DNA from: JABCYV01 sp035512155
GTDB taxonomy: Bacteria; Acidobacteriota; Terriglobia; Terriglobales; Acidobacteriaceae
Assembly: GCA_035512155.1 (NCBI GenBank)
Contig: DATKEN010000080.1
Coordinates: forward strand, 1 to 64,000
Length of the DNA stretch: 64,000 nt
Reading direction: 5' to 3'
The notes beneath the pieces are model-generated. The model did no database searches. It was not told the DNA's origin and saw only the letters and a program-made list of their open reading frames with translations. The position numbers and the translations under genes were made by a program. Positions 17,513 through 25,949 of this stretch are shown here, piece by piece. The stretch's first letter is position 1. Every line of letters begins with the position of its first letter.

Positions 17513-18301
17513 AACCTCCCTTGGCGCAAGCGACTGTTGCTGCTCATCGCGATCTCTTGCGCGATACTGCTTTGCGTTTCTGTTCCAGCGCACGCCGAAG
17601 AAGATGACCTCGACAAATCTCCGCCCAAGGGGATGACGACCGACGAACTGATCCGTCGCTTCACCGCCAAAGAAGCAGAATGGAAGCGCGCGAGGGAGCA
17701 GTACAGCTTCCGGCAATCAATTGATGTGAAAGCCATGGCAGGCGAAAGTGTAGTGGGCGAATACCGGCAAGTCGCGGACATCAGTTATAGACAGGGACAA
17801 CGCGTCAAAAATGTGGCGCTCGCTCCGCAGGCTAGTACAAATCTTTCGAAAGAGGATATCGAAGATCTGGAAACGCGGCCGTCGTTCACCATTAGCAGTG
17901 ATGAGTTGCCTGAGTATGACGTGGCTTACAGCGGTCAGCAAAAGGTCGACGAACTGCACTGCTACGTTTTTGACGTGAAGCCAAAACGCATGGAGAAAGC
18001 CAAGCGATATTTCGAGGGACGGATCTGGGTTGACGATCAAGATTTTCAGATCGTGAAGAACCGCGGCAAGTCCGTCCCCGATATCAAGATTGTCAAGAAG
18101 AAGAAAGTCGTCGAGGAGAACCTCTTCCCGCTATTCACCACCTATCGTGAGCAGATTGGCGGGAAGTACTGGTTTCCCACCTTCTCCTCAGCCGACGACA
18201 CGTTGCACTTTCAGACCAACGACGTACGCATCAGGGAAGTGCTGAAGTTTACCAATTACCAATTGGTGCGATCGACAGCGCAGGCCCAGCCGCAGAAATA
18301 G
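17510..18301 (+). CDS. Periplasmic LolA-like protein
   Basis: 263 residues beginning with a clear signal peptide (MNLPWRKR, hydrophobic core, PAHA-EE cleavage near residue 29). The mature part (YSFRQSIDVKAMAGESVVGEYRQ, YFEGRIWVDDQDFQIVKNRG, FPTFSSADDTLHF) has the repeated strand pattern of outer-membrane lipoprotein-sorting-like proteins, which form a half-barrel around a lipid. The ligand is unknown. Independent of the glycan island by its own promoter. The start is supported by the signal peptide and by homology of its leader with copy A. Confidence 0.75.
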   Translation: MNLPWRKRLLLLIAISCAILLCVSVPAHAEEDDLDKSPPKGMTTDELIRRFTAKEAEWKRAREQYSFRQSIDVKAMAGESVVGEYRQVADISYRQGQRVKNVALAPQASTNLSKEDIEDLETRPSFTISSDELPEYDVAYSGQQKVDELHCYVFDVKPKRMEKAKRYFEGRIWVDDQDFQIVKNRGKSVPDIKIVKKKKVVEENLFPLFTTYREQIGGKYWFPTFSSADDTLHFQTNDVRIREVLKFTNYQLVRSTAQAQPQK

Positions 18302-18337
18302 CAGTACTCACCCCACGCAGAATCTGGCTGAGTGCTG
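18302..18337. other. Stem-loop between convergent genes
   Basis: CAGTACTCA (18302-18310) pairs with TGAGTGCTG (18329-18337) through 9 bp with one wobble. It lies directly after the LolA-like gene and before the convergent HNH gene, a natural terminator position, but no T-run follows on either strand. Confidence 0.3.
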
Positions 18338-18344
18338 AATGCGC

Positions 18345-18947
18345 TCAATAGAACAAATACTTTCGCCACTTATCATCTGACCGGCCCATCAATCGCATGA
18401 TGTGGCGACTGGTATGTAGATTGAATGCGCGCGGCTCGCGCAACAGCTTCATGCCGGCTTCCGCGGGAAGCTGATTGCCCTTCTGCCGGTTGCAGGGATG
18501 GCAGCAGGCCACCAGGTTTTCCCAGGTCGAAGCGCCGCCGCGGGAGCGGGGCGCCACGTGATCGAGAGTCAATTCACTTGAAGGCAGAACCTCCCCGCAG
18601 TATTGGCAGGTATTGCGATCGCGCAGCAGGATGTTCTTACGAGAGAGCGCCCTGCTCTGATGCGGAATGCGGCGATACTCCAGCAGCCGGATCACCGAGG
18701 GCACACGAATCGCCAGGCGAGCGGCGTGCAGGAAGTGGCCGTTCTCCTCCTCGGTCATGGCGACGCCCTTCAGCACCAGCACAATGGCGCGTCGCGCCGC
18801 GCAGACGTTGATGGGCTCGTACGACGCATTCAGCACCAACACGGGAGCGTGCAGGGCATGGCCGTTGCTGCCCTGGTGCGTTCCCACAATCGCCGCGGAT
18901 ACCACGTGAGCCCCGCCGCTGACCGAATTGTTCCATCTCCCTGACAT
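18345..18947 (-). CDS. HNH endonuclease family protein
   Basis: 200 residues. The HNH zinc-finger nuclease core lies at about 105-158: C114-x2-C117 and C149-x2-C152 bind a structural zinc, LTLDHVAPRSRGG supplies the catalytic D129-H130, and N144 and N153 complete the motif. The N-terminal PVLVLNASYEPINVCAARRAIVLVLKG is the conserved front half of a widespread stand-alone HNH family whose biological role is not established. It starts 11 bp after the ComF stop, in the same operon. Confidence 0.9.
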   Translation of the reverse strand: MSGRWNNSVSGGAHVVSAAIVGTHQGSNGHALHAPVLVLNASYEPINVCAARRAIVLVLKGVAMTEEENGHFLHAARLAIRVPSVIRLLEYRRIPHQSRALSRKNILLRDRNTCQYCGEVLPSSELTLDHVAPRSRGGASTWENLVACCHPCNRQKGNQLPAEAGMKLLREPRAFNLHTSRHIMRLMGRSDDKWRKYLFY

Positions 18948-18958
18948 AGTGCTTTACG

Positions 18959-19954
18959 TTATCCAGCGGCCGCCATCGTCATCCCAGCTCGTTCCTCGGC
19001 GTCCAAGTCGGCGTGGTTCGCGTCTGCCTTCAGAGTGCGCGCCACAGTAGCCACAAATACCTTAGATGCTCCCGCCCGCCTCAGAATTCGTGCGCATTCT
19101 GATACCGTGGTACCGGTAGTGAACACGTCGTCCACCAGCAGAATCTCGTGCCCCACGACCTTCTCCGGTTTAGCCACAGCAAAAGCGCCGCGAATGTTCT
19201 CCCGCCGCTGATGCCGTGTGAGTCCAGTCTGAGTTTGAGTCTCCCGGCGACGCACAAGGACCGCAGTATCCAAGGTCAACCGATCCTGGGCCGCGTGCTT
19301 TAAAGCTGCCCGAACGATCACCTCAGACTGATTGAATCCGCGCTGCCGTAGCTTCCGGGAGTAAAGAGGCACGGGCACAACCAGAATCTCAGCGGCCCGA
19401 AAAGAAGGTTCCAGGTCGGCTATGGCTTCCCTCAGCATGCGTCCCAGCACACCAGCCGCGGGACGGACCTGCTCGTATTTCAGCAGATGAACGAGCTCCC
19501 GCAATCCGCCCTCATAGCTTCCGTAGGCTGAGGCCTTGGCGAAGGTTGGCTCCAACCGCCGGCACAGCCCGCAGCGTGGCCCACCCAGCTCACCGGTGAA
19601 GGCGTAAGGACTCACCATGCGCTCCCCGCAAATAGAGCAGACTCCGTCGCCGATCGGCCGCATGTCCGACAGGCATTCCACACAGACTGGGAGCCGGAAA
19701 ATATTAACCAGGGGGGCGCCGCAAAGACGGCAATCGGAGGGGAAAAGCGTGGCGAACAAACTTTCGGCAACGCCGCTCACTGAGGAGACCAATGAAGATA
19801 CCCGCGAAAGGTTACGCGCTACGACCTTGGTCCCGGCAGCCCGGATTGGGTCCCCGCTACTGCTGAAGACGAACCTCCCTCGTCCCGCTCGTGCTCGGGG
19901 GGCTACAAGCGGACGAATCTGCTTCAGTATAGCGGGCGGGCTGGGCCCGCGCAA
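18959..19954 (-). CDS. comF: ComF family phosphoribosyltransferase-like protein
   Basis: Up to 331 residues. Paired cysteines CRLCGAPL, CVECLSDM, CSICGERM and CGLCRR form the N-terminal zinc ribbon; EILLVDDVFTTGTTVSECARIL is the PRPP-binding loop of type I phosphoribosyltransferases. ComF helps DNA uptake in competent bacteria and is widespread outside them. The first ~55 residues (Arg/Pro/Ala-rich, from TTG 19954) are unlike the family, which normally begins near VAESLFATLFPSDC; TTG 19792 or GTG 19780 may be the true start. Follows the small zinc-ribbon gene by 15 bp at most. Confidence 0.85.
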   Translation of the reverse strand: MRGPSPPAILKQIRPLVAPRARAGRGRFVFSSSGDPIRAAGTKVVARNLSRVSSLVSSVSGVAESLFATLFPSDCRLCGAPLVNIFRLPVCVECLSDMRPIGDGVCSICGERMVSPYAFTGELGGPRCGLCRRLEPTFAKASAYGSYEGGLRELVHLLKYEQVRPAAGVLGRMLREAIADLEPSFRAAEILVVPVPLYSRKLRQRGFNQSEVIVRAALKHAAQDRLTLDTAVLVRRRETQTQTGLTRHQRRENIRGAFAVAKPEKVVGHEILLVDDVFTTGTTVSECARILRRAGASKVFVATVARTLKADANHADLDAEERAGMTMAAAG

Positions 19955-19969
19955 CGCGTGGGTCGCGAA

Positions 19970-20176
19970 TCAGGCAGCAGCGCGATGCGTCACCTCGGTT
20001 TCACGCTCCCGAACCGGCACAAAACCAGGCTGGTAAGACCTGCGGAAACAGTCTCCGCACCGCACCGGGCGCAAATACAAGGCGGGCAGAATGTATTTTT
20101 CCACGAAATTACGGGGACGCGAACGGTATCCCTCAACACTGCCACAATCGCGACACAGGAACGGCTTGCGAACCAT
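19970..20176 (-). CDS. Small CxxC zinc-ribbon-like protein
   Basis: 68 residues. Two cysteine pairs, C8-x2-C11 and C40-x2-C43, are separated by a basic stretch (GYRSRPRNFVEKYILPALYL), giving a probable one-zinc treble clef or ribbon. It contains no membrane segment. GAGGTG lies 7 nt before the ATG at 20176, whereas the longer frame reading up to GTG 20341 adds 55 residues without ribosome site or family character. First gene of a likely operon with comF and the HNH gene. I cannot name a family; similar short proteins of this shape probably occur in other acidobacteria. Confidence 0.7.
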   Translation of the reverse strand: MVRKPFLCRDCGSVEGYRSRPRNFVEKYILPALYLRPVRCGDCFRRSYQPGFVPVRERETEVTHRAAA

Positions 20177-20407
20177 AGTCGTACACCTCAGAACAACGAC
20201 CAGAGGAACCGATCGGAAGTGCCATTGTAGCAAACTGCGGTAGCTCTCAGGAGTTGCCCGACTTGCCATTAACACGTTGATTATGTGGGACGCAAAAACT
20301 GCCGGAAACGACGCTGGTCTCCCCCTTGTAAAACAGGGCACACGCGTGCTAACGTGCGCGGTCTTGCCTTAATCAAGTTAAGCTAAAAGTTACGAGGACC
20401 TTCTTTC

Positions 20408-22432
20408 ATGAGCCCGGTGAATGCGACCGAAATCCCGAAGAAATTTCAACCCTATGTCCCCGAGCACATGGAAATGCGGGAATTTACCTTCCGCGCATTG
20501 TTGATCGGACTGGTAATGACCACAATCCTGGGCTCGGCCAACGCCTACCTGGGACTGCGGGCTGGCATGACGATTGCCGCAACCTATCCAGCCGCCGTCA
20601 TCGGCATGGCGCTGCTCAAGCTGATGAAGGGTTCCCTGCTAGAGGAAAACATTGCTCGTACCGTGGGCTCGATCGGCGAATCCGTAGCCGCGGGCGCGAT
20701 CTTCACTTTGCCGGCGTTCGTGTTGTCCGGGGCCTGGCCAGCCTTCAGCGTTCACGAGGCGTACTGGAAATCGGTGGCGCTCATGGCCGTCGGTGGAACC
20801 CTGGGCATTCTCTTCGTCACGCTGCTCCGGCGTGTCATGGTGGAAGACCCAGAGCTTCCCTTCCCGGAATCGGTTGCCGCTTCCGAGATTCACAAGGCTG
20901 GTCAACAAGGCAGCAAGGCAGCCAAGATTTTATTCGCCAATATGGGATTCGGTGCCCTGATGTATTTCCTGGGCTCGATTAAGCTGTTCAACATCAGCCG
21001 CGACGTTATCTTTCGCGTGGGCGATTTTGGAAAAACTCTGAAGCTCGGACGAGCCCTCAATTCGCCCAACGTCGCCACCGGAGCTATGACGACTTTTTCC
21101 GCCCCGGCGGTCAGCCCAGCTTACCTTGGCGTCGGTTACATCATCGGACCTCGGCTGGCCGCGCTGAACTTTGCCGGTGGTGTTGTGGCGTGGGGCCTGC
21201 TGGTTCCCCTCCTTCTCTTCTTCCTGGGACCGCAACTCAGGACAGGGCTACCCGCCGATGCTGGCATCGAAGCCTGGGGTGGTCTGGCTACCGCTGTGTG
21301 GTTCTCCATCGTTCGTCCCATCGCCGTGGGCGGCATGATGGTGGGGGCCGGGTTCACTCTATTCCGCATGCGCCGAAGTCTCTGGTTGGGCATGAAGCGT
21401 GCCGTAGCTGACCTGAAGAAATCTGCCGCTGCTCATGCCGCAACCAGTCGCGTGGACCGCGATCTCAATGGAAAAGTTGTCTTTACCGGTCTGGGCGTAG
21501 TTTTCGTCTGCATGGTGCTGCTATACGCCTACTTCACCGGGATGCTGGGGGGCGGGGCGGTTGCGGCGCTCGTCATGATTGTCCTGGGCTTTTTCTTCGC
21601 CGCCGTGTCCGGCAACCTGGTCGGGATGATCGGATCGTCAAATAATCCGGTATCTGGATTGACCTTGTGCACGCTTATCATCGCGGCACTCTTGATGGTG
21701 TCAATTGGCGTTTCCGGAATGAGTGGAGTGTCAGCAGTGCTGGGTGTGGCCGCTGTCGTCTGTGTCTCGTCGGCAGTTGCGGGCGAGATGCTGCAAGACT
21801 TGAAAGTCGGACACATTCTGGGCGGTACCCCGGCCAAAATGCAGATTGGCGACCTCTTTGGGATCGTGGCCGCCAGCCTGGTGCTGTTCTTTCCCTTGCT
21901 AGTGCTGAATAAGGCTTATGGTTTCGGCAGCCGCGAACTCCCGGCGCCGCAAGCCGGACTGATGGCGTCGCTGGCGCAAGGTATCGTGAACCACAACATG
22001 GCATGGCCGCTCGTGATCGTCGGCATCCTGATGGGATTCGCTCTCATCATGGTAGAGGTCAAGAGTCCGATGCTTTTTGCCGTGGGCATGTACTTGCCAC
22101 TGGAGACCACGTTCGCCATTTTCGTGGGCGGGATCATTCGCTGGGCTACAGACAAACTGCGAGATCGCCGAGGCCTGAATGACGCGCAAAAGGCACGGGT
22201 TGAGAATGCAGGGGTGCTCACCGCCTCCGGTCTGATTGCGGGTGAAGCCCTGTGTGGGCTGGTGGTCGCGGGCTTCCGCGGATTCCAGAAACCATTGCCG
22301 GTAATCTTTCAACACCCCTCCGATATCCTCGGCGTGCTCGCTTTCATCGTGCTCATCGTGGTTATGATCCGAGTTCCGCTGGCCAATGCAGGCAGCCCGG
22401 ATGAGCCTGCTCCGCCGACGGCGATCATGTGA
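20408..22432 (+). CDS. OPT family oligopeptide transporter
   Basis: 674 residues with about 14-16 membrane segments. N-terminal REFTFRALLIGLVMTTILGSANAYLGLRAGMTI and GSIGESVAAGAIFTLPAFVLSG, and later GMIGSSNNPVSGLTLCTLI, are signatures of the OPT superfamily (bacterial branch). It imports oligopeptides or metal chelates by proton symport; the substrate here is unknown. GAGG lies 11 nt before the ATG. Its last codons overlap the next gene (ATGTGA), so YggS is probably cotranslated. Confidence 0.93.
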   Translation: MSPVNATEIPKKFQPYVPEHMEMREFTFRALLIGLVMTTILGSANAYLGLRAGMTIAATYPAAVIGMALLKLMKGSLLEENIARTVGSIGESVAAGAIFTLPAFVLSGAWPAFSVHEAYWKSVALMAVGGTLGILFVTLLRRVMVEDPELPFPESVAASEIHKAGQQGSKAAKILFANMGFGALMYFLGSIKLFNISRDVIFRVGDFGKTLKLGRALNSPNVATGAMTTFSAPAVSPAYLGVGYIIGPRLAALNFAGGVVAWGLLVPLLLFFLGPQLRTGLPADAGIEAWGGLATAVWFSIVRPIAVGGMMVGAGFTLFRMRRSLWLGMKRAVADLKKSAAAHAATSRVDRDLNGKVVFTGLGVVFVCMVLLYAYFTGMLGGGAVAALVMIVLGFFFAAVSGNLVGMIGSSNNPVSGLTLCTLIIAALLMVSIGVSGMSGVSAVLGVAAVVCVSSAVAGEMLQDLKVGHILGGTPAKMQIGDLFGIVAASLVLFFPLLVLNKAYGFGSRELPAPQAGLMASLAQGIVNHNMAWPLVIVGILMGFALIMVEVKSPMLFAVGMYLPLETTFAIFVGGIIRWATDKLRDRRGLNDAQKARVENAGVLTASGLIAGEALCGLVVAGFRGFQKPLPVIFQHPSDILGVLAFIVLIVVMIRVPLANAGSPDEPAPPTAIM

Positions 22433-23178
22433 TCGCGTGTGGCGCGGGACGCTCCGTGGTTTATTCTTCTTCAGTGTCCGTCGCCAAGAATGTCGCTCAG
22501 ATACGCGAGCGCACCGCGACTGCAGCGCACCGAGCCCAGCGCCGGCCCGAAGAAATCGCGCTGATGGCAGTCACCAAGACCTTCCCGCCAGAACGTATCC
22601 GCGAAGCCTACGACGCCGGACTTCGGTTGTTCGGTGAAAATCGCGTTCAAGAGTTTGCAGGGAAGGCGGGAGCGTTGACCGATCTACGCGATGCCGACTG
22701 GCACATGATCGGGCATCTGCAATCAAACAAAGCTGCGAAGGCGGCCGAGCTGTTTGCAGCAGTGGACTCAGTCGATTCCATCCGCCTGGCCCAGAAGATC
22801 AATGCCTGCGCCGAGCAACTGGGGAAGAAACTCGGCGTGCTGATTGAAATTAACGTCGGCGGCGAGGAGGCCAAGACCGGCATCGCTCCCGAATCGAGCG
22901 CACTGGATGAAATCCTGCGCGCGGCACCCGGGCTCGAACATCTTGTATTTCGCGGGTTGATGACCATTCCTCCATTTACTGAGGATCCGCACGATGCACG
23001 TCCATATTTTCGCAGGTTGCGGGAAGTGCGCGATCAGATTGCCGCGAAACGGCTGCCCGCCATCCAGATGGACGTACTCTCCATGGGCATGTCGCACGAT
23101 TTCGAAGTCGCCATCGAAGAGGGTTCGACCTGTGTGCGTCTGGGTACGGCGATTTTCGGAGAAAGAGCGATAGCTTAA
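22429..23178 (+). CDS. YggS family PLP homeostasis protein
   Basis: 249 residues (GTG start overlapping the OPT stop; GTG 22474 gives the more usual N-terminus). Alanine-racemase-like TIM barrel binding pyridoxal phosphate through the Lys in MAVTKTFP; HMIGHLQSNKAAKAAELF, SMGMSHDFEVAIEEGSTCVRLGTAIFG are family signatures. It stores and delivers PLP and balances amino and keto acids; no racemase activity is known. Neighbour DUF167/YggU is commonly close to YggS in other bacteria. Confidence 0.93.
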   Translation: MIACGAGRSVVYSSSVSVAKNVAQIRERTATAAHRAQRRPEEIALMAVTKTFPPERIREAYDAGLRLFGENRVQEFAGKAGALTDLRDADWHMIGHLQSNKAAKAAELFAAVDSVDSIRLAQKINACAEQLGKKLGVLIEINVGGEEAKTGIAPESSALDEILRAAPGLEHLVFRGLMTIPPFTEDPHDARPYFRRLREVRDQIAAKRLPAIQMDVLSMGMSHDFEVAIEEGSTCVRLGTAIFGERAIA

Positions 23179-23210
23179 CTACCGGAACGTAGAGTAACCA
23201 GGAGTTGGGT

Positions 23211-23250
23211 TCTTCGCTTCCTCTGTGTACCTTCGTGTCCTCTGTGGTAA
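23211..23250. repeat. Word-repeat spacer (CTTCGTG/CTCTGTG words)
   Basis: A single arm of the pattern seen at 8706 and 49441: CCTCTGTGT, CCTTCGTGT, CCTCTGTGG in succession. No complementary arm is found in the 83-bp gap between YggS and DUF167. Confidence 0.65.
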
Positions 23251-23261
23251 ACGGGTTTTGA

Positions 23262-23552
23262 ATGATCACCATTCACGACACGGCTGGTGACGCCACTTTT
23301 GCGGTCAAGATCCACCCTCGTGCCAAGAAGAACGCCATCACCGGCGAAGTCGGAGACGCGCTCAAACTCTCCCTTGTTGCACCGCCCGTCGACGGCAAAG
23401 CTAACGCCGCCTGCATCGAATTCTTCGCAAATCTTTTGAAGGTTCCGCGGTCTTCCGTTACCATAGCGTCCGGCCAGAGCAGCCGCAGAAAAATGATTCG
23501 GGTGGTGGGACTATCAGCCGATGCGCTGAAGCAACGATTGAGTGCTCGATGA
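23262..23552 (+). CDS. DUF167 (YggU) family protein
   Basis: 96-residue single-domain protein. FAVKIHPRAKKNAITGE at the front and LVAPPVDGKANAACIEFFANLLKVPRSSVTIASG in the middle are diagnostic of the DUF167/UPF0235 family. Molecular role unknown. The start ATG follows the word-repeat spacer without a clear ribosome site. Likely part of the transcript from the OPT gene through YggS. Confidence 0.92.
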   Translation: MITIHDTAGDATFAVKIHPRAKKNAITGEVGDALKLSLVAPPVDGKANAACIEFFANLLKVPRSSVTIASGQSSRRKMIRVVGLSADALKQRLSAR

Positions 23553-23575
23553 GCTTCACGAAACTGAAAACACCA

Positions 23576-23631
23576 GGTCCCTCGACTTGCTATTACCGCG
23601 CGAGCGCGGCTCACGCGGCGCTCGGGATGAC
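23576..23631. repeat. Dispersed hairpin element, copy 2 (inverted)
   Basis: On the minus strand it starts GTCATCCCGAGCG and ends AGTCGAGGGACC. The centre folds as CCGCGTGAGC / GCTCGCGCGG with one wobble pair, unlike the centres of the other copies. Lies between DUF167 and the POT transporter. Confidence 0.75.
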
Positions 23632-23658
23632 AGTGCAATGACGATCAAGCGTAAGCCT

Positions 23659-23663
23659 AGGAG
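23659..23663 (+). promoter_or_regulatory. Ribosome binding site fixing a CTG start
   Basis: AGGAG six bases before CTG 23670. It is preceded in frame by TAG (23658-23660), so no earlier start is possible. Confidence 0.6.
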
Positions 23664-23669
23664 CCACTT

Positions 23670-24944
23670 CTGACCTTTTCTGATCGCCTGCACGAAATTC
23701 GCACCGGCTTTGAGCGGCCCTTTTGGGTTGCCAACATCAGTGAGCTTTTTGAGCGGCTTTCTTATTACGCTGCCTTCGCCTCGCTCGCCCGCTACCTACA
23801 TGAGACCTTGAATTTTCGGGTGGAGCAGGCGAGCAGCCTGACCGGACTCTTCGGAGGGCTGGTCTGGTTTCTGGCCGCATTTGGCGGAACTCTTGCCGAC
23901 CGACTGGGTTTCCGCCGCTCGCTTTCGCTGGCCTATCTGATCCTGAGTTGCTCCTACTTCTTACTCGGATCGCTGGCAGCACCCTGGCTCGCTCCCGTCC
24001 GCAATGCCGTCCCGCTGATCGTGCTCGTGACTTTTGTGTTGATGCTTCCGGCCCTGGGCATCGCGCTGGTCAAGCCCTCCATCGTCGGGACTACAGCCCG
24101 CGCCTCGAAGGAGAATGTCCGATCGATTGGTTACTCCATTTATTACACGCTGGTGAACATTGGCGGCGCCGCCGGACCGTACGTTGCCTCCTGGGTACAT
24201 CAGCACATGCGCGTGGAGAACGTTTTCCGGGCTGCAGCCCTTAGCGTGTTTGCCATGTTTTTCGCCGTGCTGCTGCTCTACAAAGAGCCGCGGCGCTCGA
24301 ATGAGGTGCAAACCGTCAGCCTTGGCCAGGCCGCAAAAAATTTCGGCACCGTCCTCTCCAATCCGCGGTTCATGTTGTTTCTGCTGATCTTCTCCGGATA
24401 CTGGATCGTCTTCTGGCAGGAATTCATCATCCTCCCGCTCTACATTCACAATTACGTGGATCCGAATGCCAACACTGAGCTGATGCTGTCGGCCGGGCCG
24501 CTGACGGTAATTTCGTTGCAGATGGTGGTCAGCTTCCTCACCCAGAGGTGGCCGGCGTTTCGCTCGATTACGCTAGGAACACTGATCTCTGGGCTGGCGT
24601 GGATCCTTCTGATTGTCCATCCCACCTTTCCGACGGCGGTTCTTACGCTGGTTTTGGTCGCGCTAGGCGAGATCACGCAGTCTCCGCGTTATTACGAATA
24701 TATTTCCCGGCTGGCGCCTCCCGGCCAGCAGGGTACGTACATGGGGTTTGCATTTCTGCCCATCGGAATCGGTTCACTGATCGGCGGCTGGTTTGGCGGA
24801 AAACTCATCCATCACTTTGGCGAAGTGACGCACCAGCCAGGACGAATCTGGTGGGCCGTAACGGGCGTGGGGGTGGCTACTGCGGCGCTGCTGTGGATTT
24901 ACGACAAGAGCGTAAGGACCGGAAGCGCCGCTCCCGCGAGCTAG
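23670..24944 (+). CDS. POT/MFS family transporter, CTG start
   Basis: 424 residues if read from CTG 23670. The N-terminal stretch FERPFWVANISELFERLSYY includes the ExxER-x-YY signature of proton-dependent oligopeptide transporters, encoded entirely upstream of the first usual start codon (TTG 23808). Twelve membrane segments follow, with GTLADRLGFRRSLS as the MFS loop-2 motif and YTLVNIGGAAGPYVASWVH typical of POT. There is an in-frame stop just before AGGAG, leaving CTG as the best start. It imports di/tripeptides or a related solute by proton symport. A start at 23808 would delete the first helix and the signature. Confidence 0.88.
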   Translation: MTFSDRLHEIRTGFERPFWVANISELFERLSYYAAFASLARYLHETLNFRVEQASSLTGLFGGLVWFLAAFGGTLADRLGFRRSLSLAYLILSCSYFLLGSLAAPWLAPVRNAVPLIVLVTFVLMLPALGIALVKPSIVGTTARASKENVRSIGYSIYYTLVNIGGAAGPYVASWVHQHMRVENVFRAAALSVFAMFFAVLLLYKEPRRSNEVQTVSLGQAAKNFGTVLSNPRFMLFLLIFSGYWIVFWQEFIILPLYIHNYVDPNANTELMLSAGPLTVISLQMVVSFLTQRWPAFRSITLGTLISGLAWILLIVHPTFPTAVLTLVLVALGEITQSPRYYEYISRLAPPGQQGTYMGFAFLPIGIGSLIGGWFGGKLIHHFGEVTHQPGRIWWAVTGVGVATAALLWIYDKSVRTGSAAPAS

Positions 24945-24953
24945 CCGGGCAAC

Positions 24954-25688
24954 ATGGCAACAGGCAAACCCACTCCGGCGGCAGTTGCCTACGACATCCA
25001 GCACATTCTCAGAGACGGCGGCTCTGCCGAACACGCCAAGGGCGTGCAGTGGTTCTTCAAAGAAGAAATCAAATCGCATGGCTGGTACACCACCGCCCTG
25101 CGCAAAGCGGCACTCCGCTCGCGGCGCGAAATCCGAAAAGAATTTGGCCTCGACTTCCTGGTGCGGGTCGCAGACCGTTTGTTCTCGGGTGAAATCCTGG
25201 AAGAGAAAAGTTTCGCCGTTTTTCTGCTGGAAAAGCTGACCGTTGAGTTCAGGGACGCTGAATTCAAGCTGTTCGAGTCTTGGTTAGGTCGCATCAACAG
25301 TTGGGCCGATCACGACGCGCTCGTGCATTACCTGATCGCGCCCATGATCGTCGCCAAACCCTCGCGCGCGAATACGGTCTTCCGCTGGGCCAAGTCCCCG
25401 GTTCGCTGGCACCGCCGGGCCGCGTGCGTGGCGCTGATCCAGGGCACACGCCGACGAATGTTTCTCCCGGAAGTCATCCGCCTGTCGAATCTGCTCCTCT
25501 CCGATGAAGACGACATGGTGCAGAAGGGTTTGGGCTGGTTGCTGCGGGAAACCGCCAAAGCCGATCCCAAGCGGACCGTGCCATATCTGATGAGCATTCG
25601 CGACCGAGCCCCAAGATTAGTTCTGCGCACCGCATGTGAAACGCTGCCGCCGGGCACTCGGAAGAAGATTCTGGCAAAACCTGCCTGA
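24954..25688 (+). CDS. AlkD-like DNA alkylation repair protein
   Basis: 244 residues made of HEAT-like helical repeats, matching the DNA alkylation repair (AlkC/AlkD) fold: FKEEIKSHGWYTTALRKAALRS, VEFRDAEFKLFESWLGRINSWADHDAL, KSPVRWHRRAACVAL, GLGWLLRETAKADPKRTVPYL. The W-D pair in NSWADHD and the Arg in the RWHRR loop match the positions AlkD uses around the damaged base. Such enzymes remove positively charged N-alkyl purines. Begins 9 bp after the transporter stop. Confidence 0.85.
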   Translation: MATGKPTPAAVAYDIQHILRDGGSAEHAKGVQWFFKEEIKSHGWYTTALRKAALRSRREIRKEFGLDFLVRVADRLFSGEILEEKSFAVFLLEKLTVEFRDAEFKLFESWLGRINSWADHDALVHYLIAPMIVAKPSRANTVFRWAKSPVRWHRRAACVALIQGTRRRMFLPEVIRLSNLLLSDEDDMVQKGLGWLLRETAKADPKRTVPYLMSIRDRAPRLVLRTACETLPPGTRKKILAKPA

Positions 25689-25697
25689 TCGCGATTG

Positions 25698-25736
25698 CCG
25701 AGCTTGGCTCGGCCGGACAGCCGAGGGCGGCTGTCC
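25698..25736. repeat. Tandem hairpins after alkD-like gene
   Basis: CCGAG/CTCGG (25698-25712, 5-nt loop) is followed at once by GGACAGCCG/CGGCTGTCC (25715-25736, 4-nt loop, 9 bp). No T-run follows. A third hairpin GCGGGCG/CGCCCG occurs near 25861. Probably repeat-derived; may also end the upstream transcript. The rest of the 255-bp gap holds nothing else besides a TAGAAT box. Confidence 0.55.
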
Positions 25737-25931
25737 CCACGTGGCTCTTTGGTGTGTTGACAGCGTCAGATGTGCATCCGCCGCTGACTGTGGATAGAGT
25801 GCTTGTTACGCTACGCGAACTTTGAGTGGCACCGACGACCGGGGTCATTTCTGTGTAGGCGCGGGCGTCTCGCCCGTGCTGGTGTCACCGCGATCCCCTG
25901 CCTGCGATTCGCTCAAAACCTCTGTCATTGT

Positions 25932-25937
25932 TAGAAT
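25932..25937 (+). promoter_or_regulatory. Probable -10 box of M24 peptidase gene
   Basis: TAGAAT 12 bases before ATG 25950. The implied start site gives a leader of only a few bases. The -35 (TTCGCT, 18-bp spacer) is weak. Confidence 0.4.
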
Positions 25938-25949
25938 AGTTGTTTGCTC

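Noticed and set aside
20177..20341. 55-residue N-terminal extension of the zinc-ribbon protein
   Set aside because: GTG start without ribosome site and composition unlike the rest; ATG 20176 has a clear GAGGTG.
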